From: Oscillospiraceae bacterium
GTDB lineage: Bacteria; Bacillota; Clostridia; Oscillospirales; Oscillospiraceae
Assembly (NCBI GenBank): GCA_910575265.1
Contig: CAJTEA010000009.1
Coordinates: 101,011 to 165,010, forward strand
Length of the DNA stretch: 64,000 nt
Direction of reading: 5' to 3'
Within the stretch, counting starts at the first letter, position 1. Each line of letters starts with the position of its first letter. The notes below the pieces were generated by a model. The model had not been told where the DNA came from. It worked only from the letters and a program-made list of their open reading frames with translations, and ran no database searches. Made by a program: the position numbers and the translations under genes. Of the stretch, positions 25,548 through 35,500 are shown piece by piece.

Positions 25548-26408
25548 TCAGCCCTTAAAGCGGTAGGGCAGCTTTCGGCCTCCGCGCTGGTGGCCGTTGT
25601 ACTTACTGAGAATGACACGGGCAAACCGCAGGGCGGCTTTATTAGTGGAGAAGTCCACCTTGCCCCGCCGTATAATCTCATCCGGGTCAACGGCAGACAG
25701 CCGCTTGATAAACGTCTGGTCCACCAGCTCCGTCTCATAGGTCTTGACAAACAGCGCCATGCCGGAGAAGATGGACCCTTTGAGAGAGCTGGGGGTTCCA
25801 TGCCACGCTCCGGCAATCAAACCCAGCATCCGGGAGAAGGCCGCGCCGCCCAGGAGCCGGTAAGCGTTGATGACGGCGCGGGTGGTAGCAATTTCAAATG
25901 GTTCCCCGGTGGGCCGGTCCAGCGCCCACACAAAGCCAGCGTCCTCTATCCGCTGTTTCACATCAATGATCTCCGCATCCGCGCCGGATTCCACCAGAGC
26001 CTTGGTAGCGTGGCCCAGCCGCAGTTTCCCTCTGGTCCGGTCCAGCATATAGTACAGTTCGGCCTCCTGCTCATAGGTCAGGCCGGTGTAGATGATGCAG
26101 GGGACGATCACATCCCCGCCGCCCGCCATCCTCCGCATCGCGGCGATCCGGTGCTGTCCGTCCACCACATTGAAATTGCCGTCCCGGAAGCTGACCACAA
26201 TGGGGGTCAGCAGGCAAGGGTTCCACTTGGCGATCAGCTTGTCCACATCCTCCGTCTCCACAGGCCGCTGATAGGGCAGGCCGGAGGTCAGCTTGGCGGT
26301 GGAGAGATCACGGCTCACGCCGGGGTTATGGTACTTTACTTCGGGGATGGTGGTCTGCTGCTCCAGGGGTTCCTTTTTGGAGGAACTGCGCTTTTTCCGA
26401 TAGCTCAT
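25548..26408 (-). CDS. ParB/sulfiredoxin-fold protein (DUF6551-like)
   Basis: 286 residues. The core VTPIVVSFRDGNFNVVDGQHRIAAMRRM (DGQHR motif, seen here as FNVVDGQHRIAA) is the ParB N-terminal nuclease/CTPase fold. The N-terminal tail is very basic (MSYRKKRSSSKKE) and the C-terminal half is helical, with the end GRKLPYRFKG. Its ATG overlaps the stop of the upstream ParB-like gene (ATGA). Paired ParB-like genes occur on many clostridial elements, probably for copy maintenance or regulation of transfer. No ParA partner is seen in the window. Confidence 0.75.
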   Translation of the reverse strand: MSYRKKRSSSKKEPLEQQTTIPEVKYHNPGVSRDLSTAKLTSGLPYQRPVETEDVDKLIAKWNPCLLTPIVVSFRDGNFNVVDGQHRIAAMRRMAGGGDVIVPCIIYTGLTYEQEAELYYMLDRTRGKLRLGHATKALVESGADAEIIDVKQRIEDAGFVWALDRPTGEPFEIATTRAVINAYRLLGGAAFSRMLGLIAGAWHGTPSSLKGSIFSGMALFVKTYETELVDQTFIKRLSAVDPDEIIRRGKVDFSTNKAALRFARVILSKYNGHQRGGRKLPYRFKG

Positions 26409-27406
26409 TTATTCATATTCCTTTCCATTAAATTCAATAAATCCTCCATGGCGGAGGAAATGGTCGCAAAACGCTGACGTACAAAATCAAATTGCACCGG
26501 GGATATGTCTGGGAAAACGACTGTGCAGAAGGGGTCGCTATACCACGCGAAATTCTTGTGGAAGGTGTCTACAAAGCCGTCAATATCTGCCAGCAGCGTG
26601 TCCGGGTTATAGCTGCAATCTTTATTGGGGTTTTTGAGGTCGGCTATGGATTCCTCTATGCTGGCATAATGCTTATCGCCCAGAGAGTAGGGAACAGAGG
26701 GTACAGTCGGAGCCGCTGGCGGCGATTCCGGTTCCGGGGGCGGCGGTTCTTCCGGCTCTGCCGGGGCGGGATGGTACTCGCCCATGGATTTGATTTCCCC
26801 CGCCGCTAACTGGCTGGCTGCGTCCTTCTGCTGCTCCGGTCCCAGCCGGGACAGCTTCAAAGCATCCTTCTTCGTGATTTTGGTTCCGGTGTCCCGGATA
26901 ATGTCTTTTGCCTCGGAAGTCAGATTTTTTGCGGTTTGAATCTGGCGTCTAATGGTGCTGGGGTCCACACCTAATTTTTCAGCCGTATCATCTACAAAAG
27001 ATTTTTCAGAATCAAATGTGCATTTTGCACTTTTGATTTTTTCGCTCTTGCGGTCACCACCATGCTTTGTCTCCGGGTGGAGGGCTTCATAAATCTCCTT
27101 CCGGCGCAGAAGTAAATCACTGTACTCCACGGCAGATAAGCCCTTCCTGACCACGTTTTCGTCAACCTCCGCCAGCTCCGCCAGTAGGCCTTCCAAACTG
27201 CTGACATTACACTCGATCTCCGTCCATCCCAGCAGTTTTGCCGCTTCCAGCCGGTGCAATCCGGCGATCAGCGTATGCTCCTGGTCAATGGTGATGGGGT
27301 TGAGCAAGCCCACCTTGGAAATACTGTCCACCAATTCCTGCACCCCCTCCGGGTCTGCCTCCCGCCGTCCGGCGTTGATCTTGATCTCACTGATTGGAAC
27401 AAGCAT
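26405..27406 (-). CDS. ParB-like partition/nuclease-domain protein
   Basis: 333 residues. The N-terminal ParB domain is clear: LVPISEIKINAGRREADPEGVQELVDSISKVGLLNPITID...HTLIAGLHRLEAAKLLGW. A KHGGDRKSEK stretch and a helix-turn-helix (VDDTAEKLGVDPSTIRRQIQTAKNL) follow, then a proline/glutamate-rich linker (PAPAEPEEPPPPEPESPP) and a C-terminal helical domain. GGGAGG lies seven bases before the ATG. It is the first of three coupled genes. DNA binding to an element-borne site is expected; that site was not identified. Confidence 0.85.
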   Translation of the reverse strand: MLVPISEIKINAGRREADPEGVQELVDSISKVGLLNPITIDQEHTLIAGLHRLEAAKLLGWTEIECNVSSLEGLLAELAEVDENVVRKGLSAVEYSDLLLRRKEIYEALHPETKHGGDRKSEKIKSAKCTFDSEKSFVDDTAEKLGVDPSTIRRQIQTAKNLTSEAKDIIRDTGTKITKKDALKLSRLGPEQQKDAASQLAAGEIKSMGEYHPAPAEPEEPPPPEPESPPAAPTVPSVPYSLGDKHYASIEESIADLKNPNKDCSYNPDTLLADIDGFVDTFHKNFAWYSDPFCTVVFPDISPVQFDFVRQRFATISSAMEDLLNLMERNMNK

Positions 27407-28004
27407 ATTTTCACCTCCCTGGCTTCGGCCTGTTATCGTTCATCCTTACCGGATGGAACACCTGGGGCCGCAGTTGGCCTATGGCTCCAGGTCTTTCATC
27501 CGGTGGGCAGGAAGGGCCGCGCCGGTCCTGGCTGTGTCCTCATTCTGTGAGGAAATGTGACCGGCGCGGGTTCCCTGGAATACCCTTTCAGAAAAATGTG
27601 TGCCGTATTATCGGGCGGCATGACCGCCTTACTGCTCTCCCCCGGCACGGGAGTATGCAAGCCCGCCTTTGGCGTGGCGGCGCGGTGCCAGCAGACGGTG
27701 GCGGCAGGTGACTAAGCTGCCCAGGCCGTTCCCCCAGCATCTCCCTTTTACCCTGCGATACGGGTGTTTGCGGTGCATCCCGCACCTGCGGCGTTGCCAA
27801 CGCCGGACAGCCGCCCAGGTGTCGCTCGTACCTTTGATGTGATCGTTTTGACGGGCAGGGAGCGGAAAGAATCACCTCCTTTCCTCCGGCCCCGCTCCGC
27901 AGGTAGTCTCCGCGATTGTGCGGCTGATGCAGGATGCAGCACTTACATACTGAATATGAACGGGAGCTTGTCCCGCTGTTTGTCAAGGTGCTGGGGATTG
28001 CTGG
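27407..28004. other. 0.6-kb non-coding stretch with strong RNA structure
   Basis: Between the HTH gene and the ParB-like gene. No frame shows a ribosome site or a recognisable protein. Strong inverted repeats occur at 27448-27504 (two nested stems: ACCGGATG/CATCCGGT around ACCTGG/CCAGGT) and 27517-27569 (perfect 11-bp stem CCGCGCCGGTC/GACCGGCGCGG around an inner TCCTCA/TGAGGA). It may be a structured leader, a small RNA or an origin-like region. Confidence 0.5.
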
Positions 28005-28322
28005 TCAGGGAGCAAACTGGAAGATGATACTGCTGATCGTAGCCAGATCATCACCGACAAGCTGGGCGCTCAATTTTATAAGCAGCTTCACTTGCTTTTT
28101 GCTGAGGGCTTTGCGATAAGGCAGAAAATCGGCCTTGACGCGGACGCCCCCACCATAGCGGCCACGGATGGTTTCAATCGGATAAGAACACATGAGCAGC
28201 ACAATGTCGTGCCGGATGGTTTCTCTGGAAACCCCGAACTCGCTTGCCAGATTGCCGTATGTATCCTGCCGTCTCAGGCACAATAATTCCAGAATCCTCT
28301 GGCGGCGTTCGCCCGCGCTCAT
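28005..28322 (-). CDS. small DeoR-like helix-turn-helix regulator
   Basis: 105 residues from ATG 28322, placed by AGGAGGT eight bases upstream. The N-terminal HTH is MSAGERRQRILELLCLRRQDTYGNLASEFGVSRETIRHDIVLL, typical of DeoR/HTH-11 proteins, followed by a basic stretch (RGRYGGGVRVKADFLPYRKALSKKQVKLL) and a short helix. It lacks the large sensor domain of full DeoR or WYL regulators. It probably controls neighbouring element genes downstream on the same strand. Confidence 0.75.
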   Translation of the reverse strand: MSAGERRQRILELLCLRRQDTYGNLASEFGVSRETIRHDIVLLMCSYPIETIRGRYGGGVRVKADFLPYRKALSKKQVKLLIKLSAQLVGDDLATISSIIFQFAP

Positions 28323-28679
28323 GTGTCCACCTCCTTCCGCTGCTCTCTGGAAATCATCATAACAGGTAAAGGGCAAGCCTATCTTTGCCTTTAGAAAAAT
28401 AATTTGAAAAATTTTTATTTTCATTAAAAATTACTTACTTTTTTGCTGAAATTGTTGAAAATTGTCGAAAGAGAAAAATCGCCCGCTTCTCCGGTTATCA
28501 GCGGCTTTTCTGTCGAATAGAAAGAGGCCGCTGTCCCTTGTCGGGACAGCGGCCTCTCGCTATTGCATAATCTTCTGGCGGTATTCCACTTTTGCATGAT
28601 AGCATCCTCCTATTGGTGATGGGAGCTATGATACCACACGCTTTTCCTATTACTTTCCTCAAACTTTCCTAAAACTTTC
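28323..28679. other. intergenic stretch between two regulators
   Basis: No gene. It contains A/T-rich sequence upstream of the HTH gene that can hold its promoter, and the strong hairpin at 28523-28557. Near the 3' end of the receiver-domain gene there is a repeated ACTTTCCT motif (28646-28678). Confidence 0.4.
28523..28557. terminator. perfect 15-bp hairpin
   Basis: AGAGGCCGCTGTCCC paired exactly with GGGACAGCGGCCTCT around five bases. It lies past the 3' end of the reverse-strand gene at 28680. There is no U-tract on that strand, so it is a terminator candidate or a processed 3' end. Confidence 0.55.
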
Positions 28680-29384
28680 CTAATTATCGCAAGTTTCGCT
28701 GGAATAACCTGCAAATCGGTAGCCCATCCTATAAACCGTCTTGATATAGCATGATTGGGCAGGATTCGCTTCGATTTGTTTTCTCAGCTCATGAACGGAT
28801 CGACCTACTGATTGGGCATAATCCATCCTCCACGCGCCTCTGCATATCTGCTTGGGGGTCAATACTCGGTTGGGATGCTCCATGAAATACAGCAGCAGCG
28901 CAAACTCCCTGGGACGAAGCCTGACGCTCCGTTCCTTCACCCGGACAACACATCGTGACGGGTCAATATATATGTCACCGACCTGGAAATCGCGCGCTTG
29001 TGTTCCCTTATCATGCGTATAGGCTGCGTAGCGGCGAAATTGGGCCATAATATGATCTGCCGCCAGATCAACCGGCCATTTCGCTCCAACGCACACATCC
29101 GCACCGGATTGCAGAGCGGAACAGGCGTCTTTCACATTATACTGATCTAATACCGTGATTGCCGGTGCATAGCTGGTATGGCGCAGATCAATGAGAAATT
29201 CATTACAAAGCGCAATTTCAGAAAAGTGAAGTACGGCAAGATGAAATGGCCGCTCTGCACATAGGTGTGTTGCACTACGGCAGGTAGACACCGTAATAAA
29301 ATTGATATTTATCCCTTGAAATCTGTGTTCTAATGCGTGGTGCAATTCATCTGGAATATCTAACAGTAGGATTTGATACCGCAT
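28680..29384 (-). CDS. winged-helix response regulator with degenerate receiver
   Basis: 234 residues from ATG 29384, with GGAGG six bases upstream. The C-terminal OmpR/PhoB-type winged helix is clear (VGDIYIDPSRCVVRVKERSVRLRPREFALLLYFMEHPNRVLTPKQICRGAW...TVYRMGYRF). The N-terminal domain folds like a receiver (MRYQILLLDI...SALQSGADVCVGAKW), but the phosphorylated aspartate position in the third strand reads LAVLHF, a histidine (H53). No histidine kinase is adjacent. It probably works without phosphorylation. It may control the surface-protein locus beside it. Confidence 0.8.
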   Translation of the reverse strand: MRYQILLLDIPDELHHALEHRFQGININFITVSTCRSATHLCAERPFHLAVLHFSEIALCNEFLIDLRHTSYAPAITVLDQYNVKDACSALQSGADVCVGAKWPVDLAADHIMAQFRRYAAYTHDKGTQARDFQVGDIYIDPSRCVVRVKERSVRLRPREFALLLYFMEHPNRVLTPKQICRGAWRMDYAQSVGRSVHELRKQIEANPAQSCYIKTVYRMGYRFAGYSSETCDN

Positions 29385-29467
29385 AAATTCCTCCTTCCGC
29401 TTTTTGAAATCGCACTTACCTGAGCATGGTCTTGACATCTTTTTACAAAATTCGCAAATATGCTTAT

Positions 29468-29499
29468 AAAAAAGCAGGACGGTAATGGAACCGCCCCGC
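29468..29499 (-). terminator. intrinsic terminator of the surface-protein gene
   Basis: On the reverse strand GCGGGGCGG pairs with CCGTCCTGC (one G-U pair) and is followed by TTTTTT, 10 bases past the stop codon at 29510. Confidence 0.8.
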
Positions 29500-29509
29500 T
29501 CTTAAAACG

Positions 29510-32500
29510 CTATTCGTCTTTCAGAAAATTCATAAGCATCTGCGCCACCTGCGCCCGTGTCGCAAGCCCCTGGGGGCCTAACCGCCCATCGCCGTAGCCG
29601 TTCAAAATGCCGTTCTCCACAGCCCACCGCAGGGCCTCCAGCGCAAAGCCGCTGGCCTGATCCGCGTCGGTGAAGTGCAGCTCCTTATCCGTAGCGGCGG
29701 GGCTTCCGGCGTACCGCCAGAGCATGACGGCCAACTGCTCACGGGTAATGTTGTCGTTGGGGCCGAACATCCCGTTTCCGTAGCCGCCCACAATGCCCTG
29801 GCTGGTGGCCCAGCGGATGGCCTCGGTGTACCATGCGCCCTCCGCCACATCGCCGTATTGCAGCAGGTAGTTGACCACCGGCCTGCCCTCCTGGTTAAAG
29901 AGGATTTGGGCGAATTGGGCGCGGGTCAGGTTGTTGTTGGGGCCGAAGGTCCCGTTACTGTAGCCGTTCATCAGGCCGTTTCGCAGAACGTAGTCCACTG
30001 CCTCGTGATACCACGTCCCCACGCTCCCCAGGTCGCTAAAGCCGCGAGAGGGGCAGTCCGCGCCGCCGTCGCAGGGCTTTTGCGTATCGTCCGGCAGAGG
30101 AACAAAGGACGCTTTTACCGTTACGGCCCTGCTGGGCATCGTGAAGGTGTACTTGTTACCGCCCTGGGCCGTCAGCTTGATCTCGTTCCCCCGGCTGTCG
30201 GTGACGGTCAGAGCGTCCAGCACATAGCCGCTGTCCGGGGTGACAGTCAGGGTGACAGTGCTGCCATTGCTGGCATTGGTGCGGTTGGAGGTCACTTTGC
30301 CATGCTCCGATTTCTCTACGGTGACGGCGTAGGTGCTGGAACTCCAGCCCCCGCCGCCGGAGCCGCCGCCGGAGTTGCCGCCTGGATTCGGCTGGGGATT
30401 GGGCTTTGTGGCTGCCTGATAGCCGATGGCCACCGGGGACAGACTGCTGAACTTGCACCGCAGGCCGTCTACGGTCAGCTCATAGGGCAAGGTTTCCATT
30501 GTCCCGGCCTGCGCGCCGCTGGAAATGAGGTGCTGGACGGTGAAGGTGTAGCCGGTGGCCCCGGTCCCCGCCGGGTAGGGCAGGACCGCCGTCACGCCCT
30601 CCGCCGGGAAATGGTTGGGATCGACATTGAGCCACACGCCGCTTGCGTCCTTGTACTGGAGGGTCACATCGAACACCGCGATCTGCTCTCCCACATTGGA
30701 CATCACCTCGGCCACTCTGGTCCGCAGGGCGGTTTCGATCTTCCCCGGCGTATTGAACTGCTCATTTGTTTTCAGCGCCTCCGGGACGGTGGACAGCCCG
30801 GTTTCCACCTCCAGCCGCAGCTCGTGGCCGTCGTCGTCCTTCTGATCCAGCGGTTTCTGCTCCACAGGATTGATAATAAATACCGCTGTGGCTGTTCCTG
30901 TGTAATTGCCTTTGCCGGTGAGGGTGACGGTATATGTACCCGCTTCCGTTCCCTCCGGGATCGCGGCGGTGTAGTCCACGTCCGCCGTCAGCGGGGTCCC
31001 ATTCAGCGTCACACTGGTGATGCCGGGGCGGTGGGGCTGGCCGTCGTACTTGAACGCCGGATGGTCCAGCACGATCACAGCGCCCGTAATGGGGGCAGGG
31101 AGGACCTGGATCAAGGCGGTTCCGGTGACAATGGCGTAGGTTTTGTTATCATCCGGCTTGAAGATCCATGCCGCCGCATAGTTTTCCTGCACAGCAGGCC
31201 GGTTATCCGGGTTGCTCCACTCAAATTTACCGGGAACAGGCGTTTCGCCGTCCTTCATGTTGCCGCGCAGGGTAATGGCGCTGAGGGCTTGCCCATAGGT
31301 GAGGGTATTCCCGCTCAGGTTGGGTCCGCCGGTGGGGATGATCTTGTTGACGCTCCGCACGTCGATGGTGGCGGTCATATCCTCGAAGTTTTGGGTATGG
31401 ATGGTGACGGTGATGGTTCCGATTTTAGTTTCGCTGTCGCTCTCCACCGCCTTAATGGGCAGGGTGAGGGTCTGGCCGTCAATCATTGCGCCGCTGTCGT
31501 AGTAGCTGCCCAGATTGACCGGACCCAGCTCGTAGGTGACGGCACCGCTGCCCAGGCTCATGCCCTCCGGCACATCGGGCCGCAGAGCGCCCAGGCCGTA
31601 GGTGTAGGTATGCTCCTGCTTGTTGGCAACCGCCAGATCGCCGGTCTTGGGGGTGAGGGCCAGGGCCTTTTCAATCGTCACGCTGGCCGGAACCGCGCCC
31701 GCAGGCTGGGTCAGGGTGTAGTTGGACGCCGCCCCGCCGGTGAGGGTCAGCCGGGGCAGGGTGACGGCGGTATAGGTCCCTACGTCGGAGCCGTTCAGTG
31801 TTCCGGTCAGGTTAGCCAGATTGACGGACACCGTATCGCCGGTCACGACCCCGCTCAGGGTCACATCGGTGATCTCTACCGCATTGGTGCCGTCATAGGC
31901 CCTGTCCTCCGCAGTCAGGCCGGTGACAGTCAGCACCTTGGGAACGGCGGTAAAGGTGATCTGATCTTCCGCCGAATAATGGTTGTTATCTCCGGGCTTT
32001 GTTGCGGTAATGGTCACTTTACCTGTGCCAGTGACAGTGACCTTGCCGGAGCTGTCCACAGTGGCGGCGCCGCTGGCGGACCAACTTACACCGCCTTCGG
32101 TATGCAGGGTGAAGCTGTCTCCGTAGGTGATGGTCCCTGTGGGCAGGCCGGTGATGCTGGGCGCAGTCTGGCTGGCCTTGGCGATGGTGCCGGTGGCATT
32201 TACCGAGCCGTTGGTGAGATTGTAATTGTTCGCCTTGGCGCTGTCCTTGAGGGTCACAGCGATGCTGACGCTCTTACCCGTTCCGGCATTCGCGTCTGCA
32301 AAGGTGCCGGTAGCGGTGTAATCTGTACCGAGGGCCAGCGCCTCGCCGGGCACCAGCCCGGTAAAGGTCACGCTGGACACAGAAGCGGCAGTATTGCCAT
32401 CGTAGGTCTTGGATGCCACTGTCGCGCCGGTGGCGGTCAAGGTGGCCTTGCTGATGGTCACGCTGGCCGGGACCGCGCCCATGGACTGGGGCAGGGTGTA

Positions 32501-35500
32501 GTTGGACGCCGCCCCGCCGGTGAGGGTCAGCCGGGGCAGGGTAACGCTGGTATACGTCTCTGCGTCGGAGCCGCTCAGCGTTCCGGTCAGTCCGGTGAGG
32601 TCAACGGATACATTGTCGCTGTTCAAAACTCCGTCCAGAGTCACGCCAGTGATCTGCACCGAATTGGTTCCGTCATATGTCCTATCCTTCGCCGCTGCGC
32701 CGGTGACGGTCAGCGGGGCCGGGGTGACGGTGACTTTGCCTATTACATTGAAACGTTTAACAATGGTATTATTTCCCTGACAAGAAAGGCGGGGGTACGC
32801 ATCATACCAGTATTCTCCAGCTGGCAGATCAGCTGGCAGTTTGACTTCAAGCTCGCGCCCAAGATTCCAGGATTTGCCGTCAGACAGTGCCATCAGAACC
32901 CAGCAATTGTCCGCACTATCCGCCGGCTCAAGGCTGTAGCCATCCGCCAGCTCCGCCGTGCAGACCAGCGTTGCGCTCCCTGTCTTCCCGTAGGTCACAG
33001 AAAAATCGGGCGTTATGGAGACGGTCCCCACGACTGTCTCCATTTCGCATTTGTCGCAGGAACGGCGGATGATACCTGTTGCCGAGGTACACTGGTGTAC
33101 CCAGCCGTGGGCCTCCGTCTTCTTCCCGCCGCACAGGGTACAGATCTGCCAGTGGTTTGTTTCATCGTGCCCGTAGTCATCAGAGTATGCGCAGCTCTCC
33201 GCAGCTCCCGCATACCCGCAGGCCAGACAGGTCATGGCGTGGGTTTCCGCGCCTTCATTCGGCGTGTACTCACAGACGCCCTCGCCGGTATGGTTGCACT
33301 TCTTCACCGTCACTGTGCCGGTCAGCGACTTATTGCCCAGCACACCCGTAAAGGGGGTTGTGCCGCTTTCGTCAAAATAGGCGTACCGGGTGTCGCCGCT
33401 GTGGGCCAGCAGGCCGCCGAGGGTGAGAGAGGAGGATTGGCTCACTATGACAATTGCCCCCGCCGTCCCGGAGTATTTTCCACCTGAGAGTTGAACAGAC
33501 TGTGCATTGCTGACGGCCAATCCATAACCGCCGCCTGTGTTCTGTATGGTCACATTTTCGGTGACGGATAGAGATCCGCTCTCATCATTGACATTTACAC
33601 CAGCATATTGCGATCCCCCACCGGTAAAGGTTCCACCTTTCAGCGTGACATTTCCCCCCACATCAAGAGCGGTGCCGCTTGCAGAAACAACCTCGCCCGC
33701 ACCCTGAATGGTCACATTTGCTTGGCCGAAAGTGCTGACAGCTTTGCCGCCTGTGCAGGTGATGGTATGCCCGCCCAGGTCCAGAATGCAGTCGATGCTG
33801 ATGAGGAGATATTCTGTCCGCGTTACATTCGCCAGCAGCGTGATCGTTGCACCATCGTTTTCCGTTTTGAACGCATCCTCCAAATTGCCCACATAGGTGG
33901 TAGAGCCGTACTTCTCCACCTTCGCAACGGCGGAAATATTGATATTTACCGTCCCTGCCGCGTCCGCCATATTGTTATTCCCTACGAATTTCGCGGTGAG
34001 GGTGATTCCCGTACCTGGGCCTCCTGCCGCAGCCAGCACATCGGCGGCGCTGACGGTCATGGTGTAGGTGCCGTCCGCGCCTTTGTCCGCAGGAGCGGAC
34101 ACCTGCGTATCACCCACAAACACCGCCATCTGGCCCGCGCCCGGCCCGGTGAAGCTGGCCGCAAACATAGCGGAGTTGGCCGGAGCCTCCCCAGTGGCCG
34201 TGGGCGTGGCCTTGACGGTGATGGTATCATCAGCGGTGAAGTCACTGCACTCTGTGCCGTCTTTATAGGTTTTCACAGTGCCGTCCCCGACAAACTGTGT
34301 GCCGGATTGCGCCACGGTAAATGTCTTGCTGATTTCCTTATTGCCTTTTTTGAAAACAGCAGTATACTCTCCGCCTTCTTTTACTTCGCCTAAGTCTTGC
34401 AATACCCAGCCGTCCGCACTGGCCTGCACACGGAAAGTCTGCCCAAAATAGGTCGCTGTCCCGGTTTTGCTGTCGTCAATCCTAATTTCAGAAGTATCCA
34501 GTATCTCGCCGGTATACACCAATTCTGGCACCACGATCATGTCCTCGGTGGGATCGCCGTTGATGGTGTAGGTCCCTTTGGCGCCGAGGGTGGTATTCTC
34601 TGCCAGAACATCGGCGGAGCTGAGAGTCAGAGAGCCATCGCTATCTGCATCCTTGACCCCACCGATAGCGGGGGCACCATCGCTTCCTGTAGCTGTAACA
34701 TGACCTCCAGTGATGGTGATATTGCCGCCGTTTCCAAAATTCGGGGCATAAGATGCACCGCCAATGCCTGCACTGTCATCTCTGCCGGCGGCTGTTATCG
34801 TACCACCGTTGATTACCACCATTCCGCAGCTAAAATCACCATCATTTCCATTTGGATCATAATATGCGCCGCCAATACCGGCAGCAGTCGCATATGAGCC
34901 AAGGGAAATATCCAGTGAGCCTGTGCTCTGTTCTGTAATCACCAAAGTTGCACCTACTGGCACATAAAATCCACAGTCAGAACCTACTATTTTATTAGTA
35001 CCCACTAAAGTCAGGTTCATTGTCCCGCCAGGCATGATGCCAACGGCGGCAGGACTTAGATTTAATCCTGAAAAAGTTATGTTGTGGGTACCGCTTTCTA
35101 CAAGGATTTTCGCACGCACTATTTGCGTATATGACTGTGTAATTTTATGCCCCTGGCATCCGCCGCTGCACTCTGCTTCGGTGAGCGTTACAGTATTAGT
35201 GCTACATAAATCAACATCGCCCGTTGAAAGCGGTGTAGGGTCGTTGGCCTCGTCCAGCGCCCCTTGCAGCTCGTAGACGCGGGACAGGTCGATCTGCTCC
35301 TGTTCGTCCCCGGTCAGCTCCCGATAGAGCGCAAGGATTTCATCAAGCTGCGCCCGCACCTCGTCCGCATTATCCTCCGTCACTTTATCCGGCAGGGCGG
35401 CGATCAGGTCCTCAATGGGGCAGATACGGCACTCATACCCGCAGGGCTGGCCGGGGTCGGCCTGGGCATAGCCGCACTCGCTGTCATGAGTGTGCTGGCA

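Noticed and set aside
27588..27986. Reverse open frame of 132 codons between the HTH and ParB-like genes
   Set aside because: Pro/Arg/Ser-rich sequence without ribosome site or recognisable domain; the segment is better explained as structured non-coding DNA.
29675..33487. Forward open frame of 1270 codons
   Set aside because: It is the shadow of the GC-rich reverse-strand surface-protein gene; no ribosome site and the translation is low-complexity without domains.
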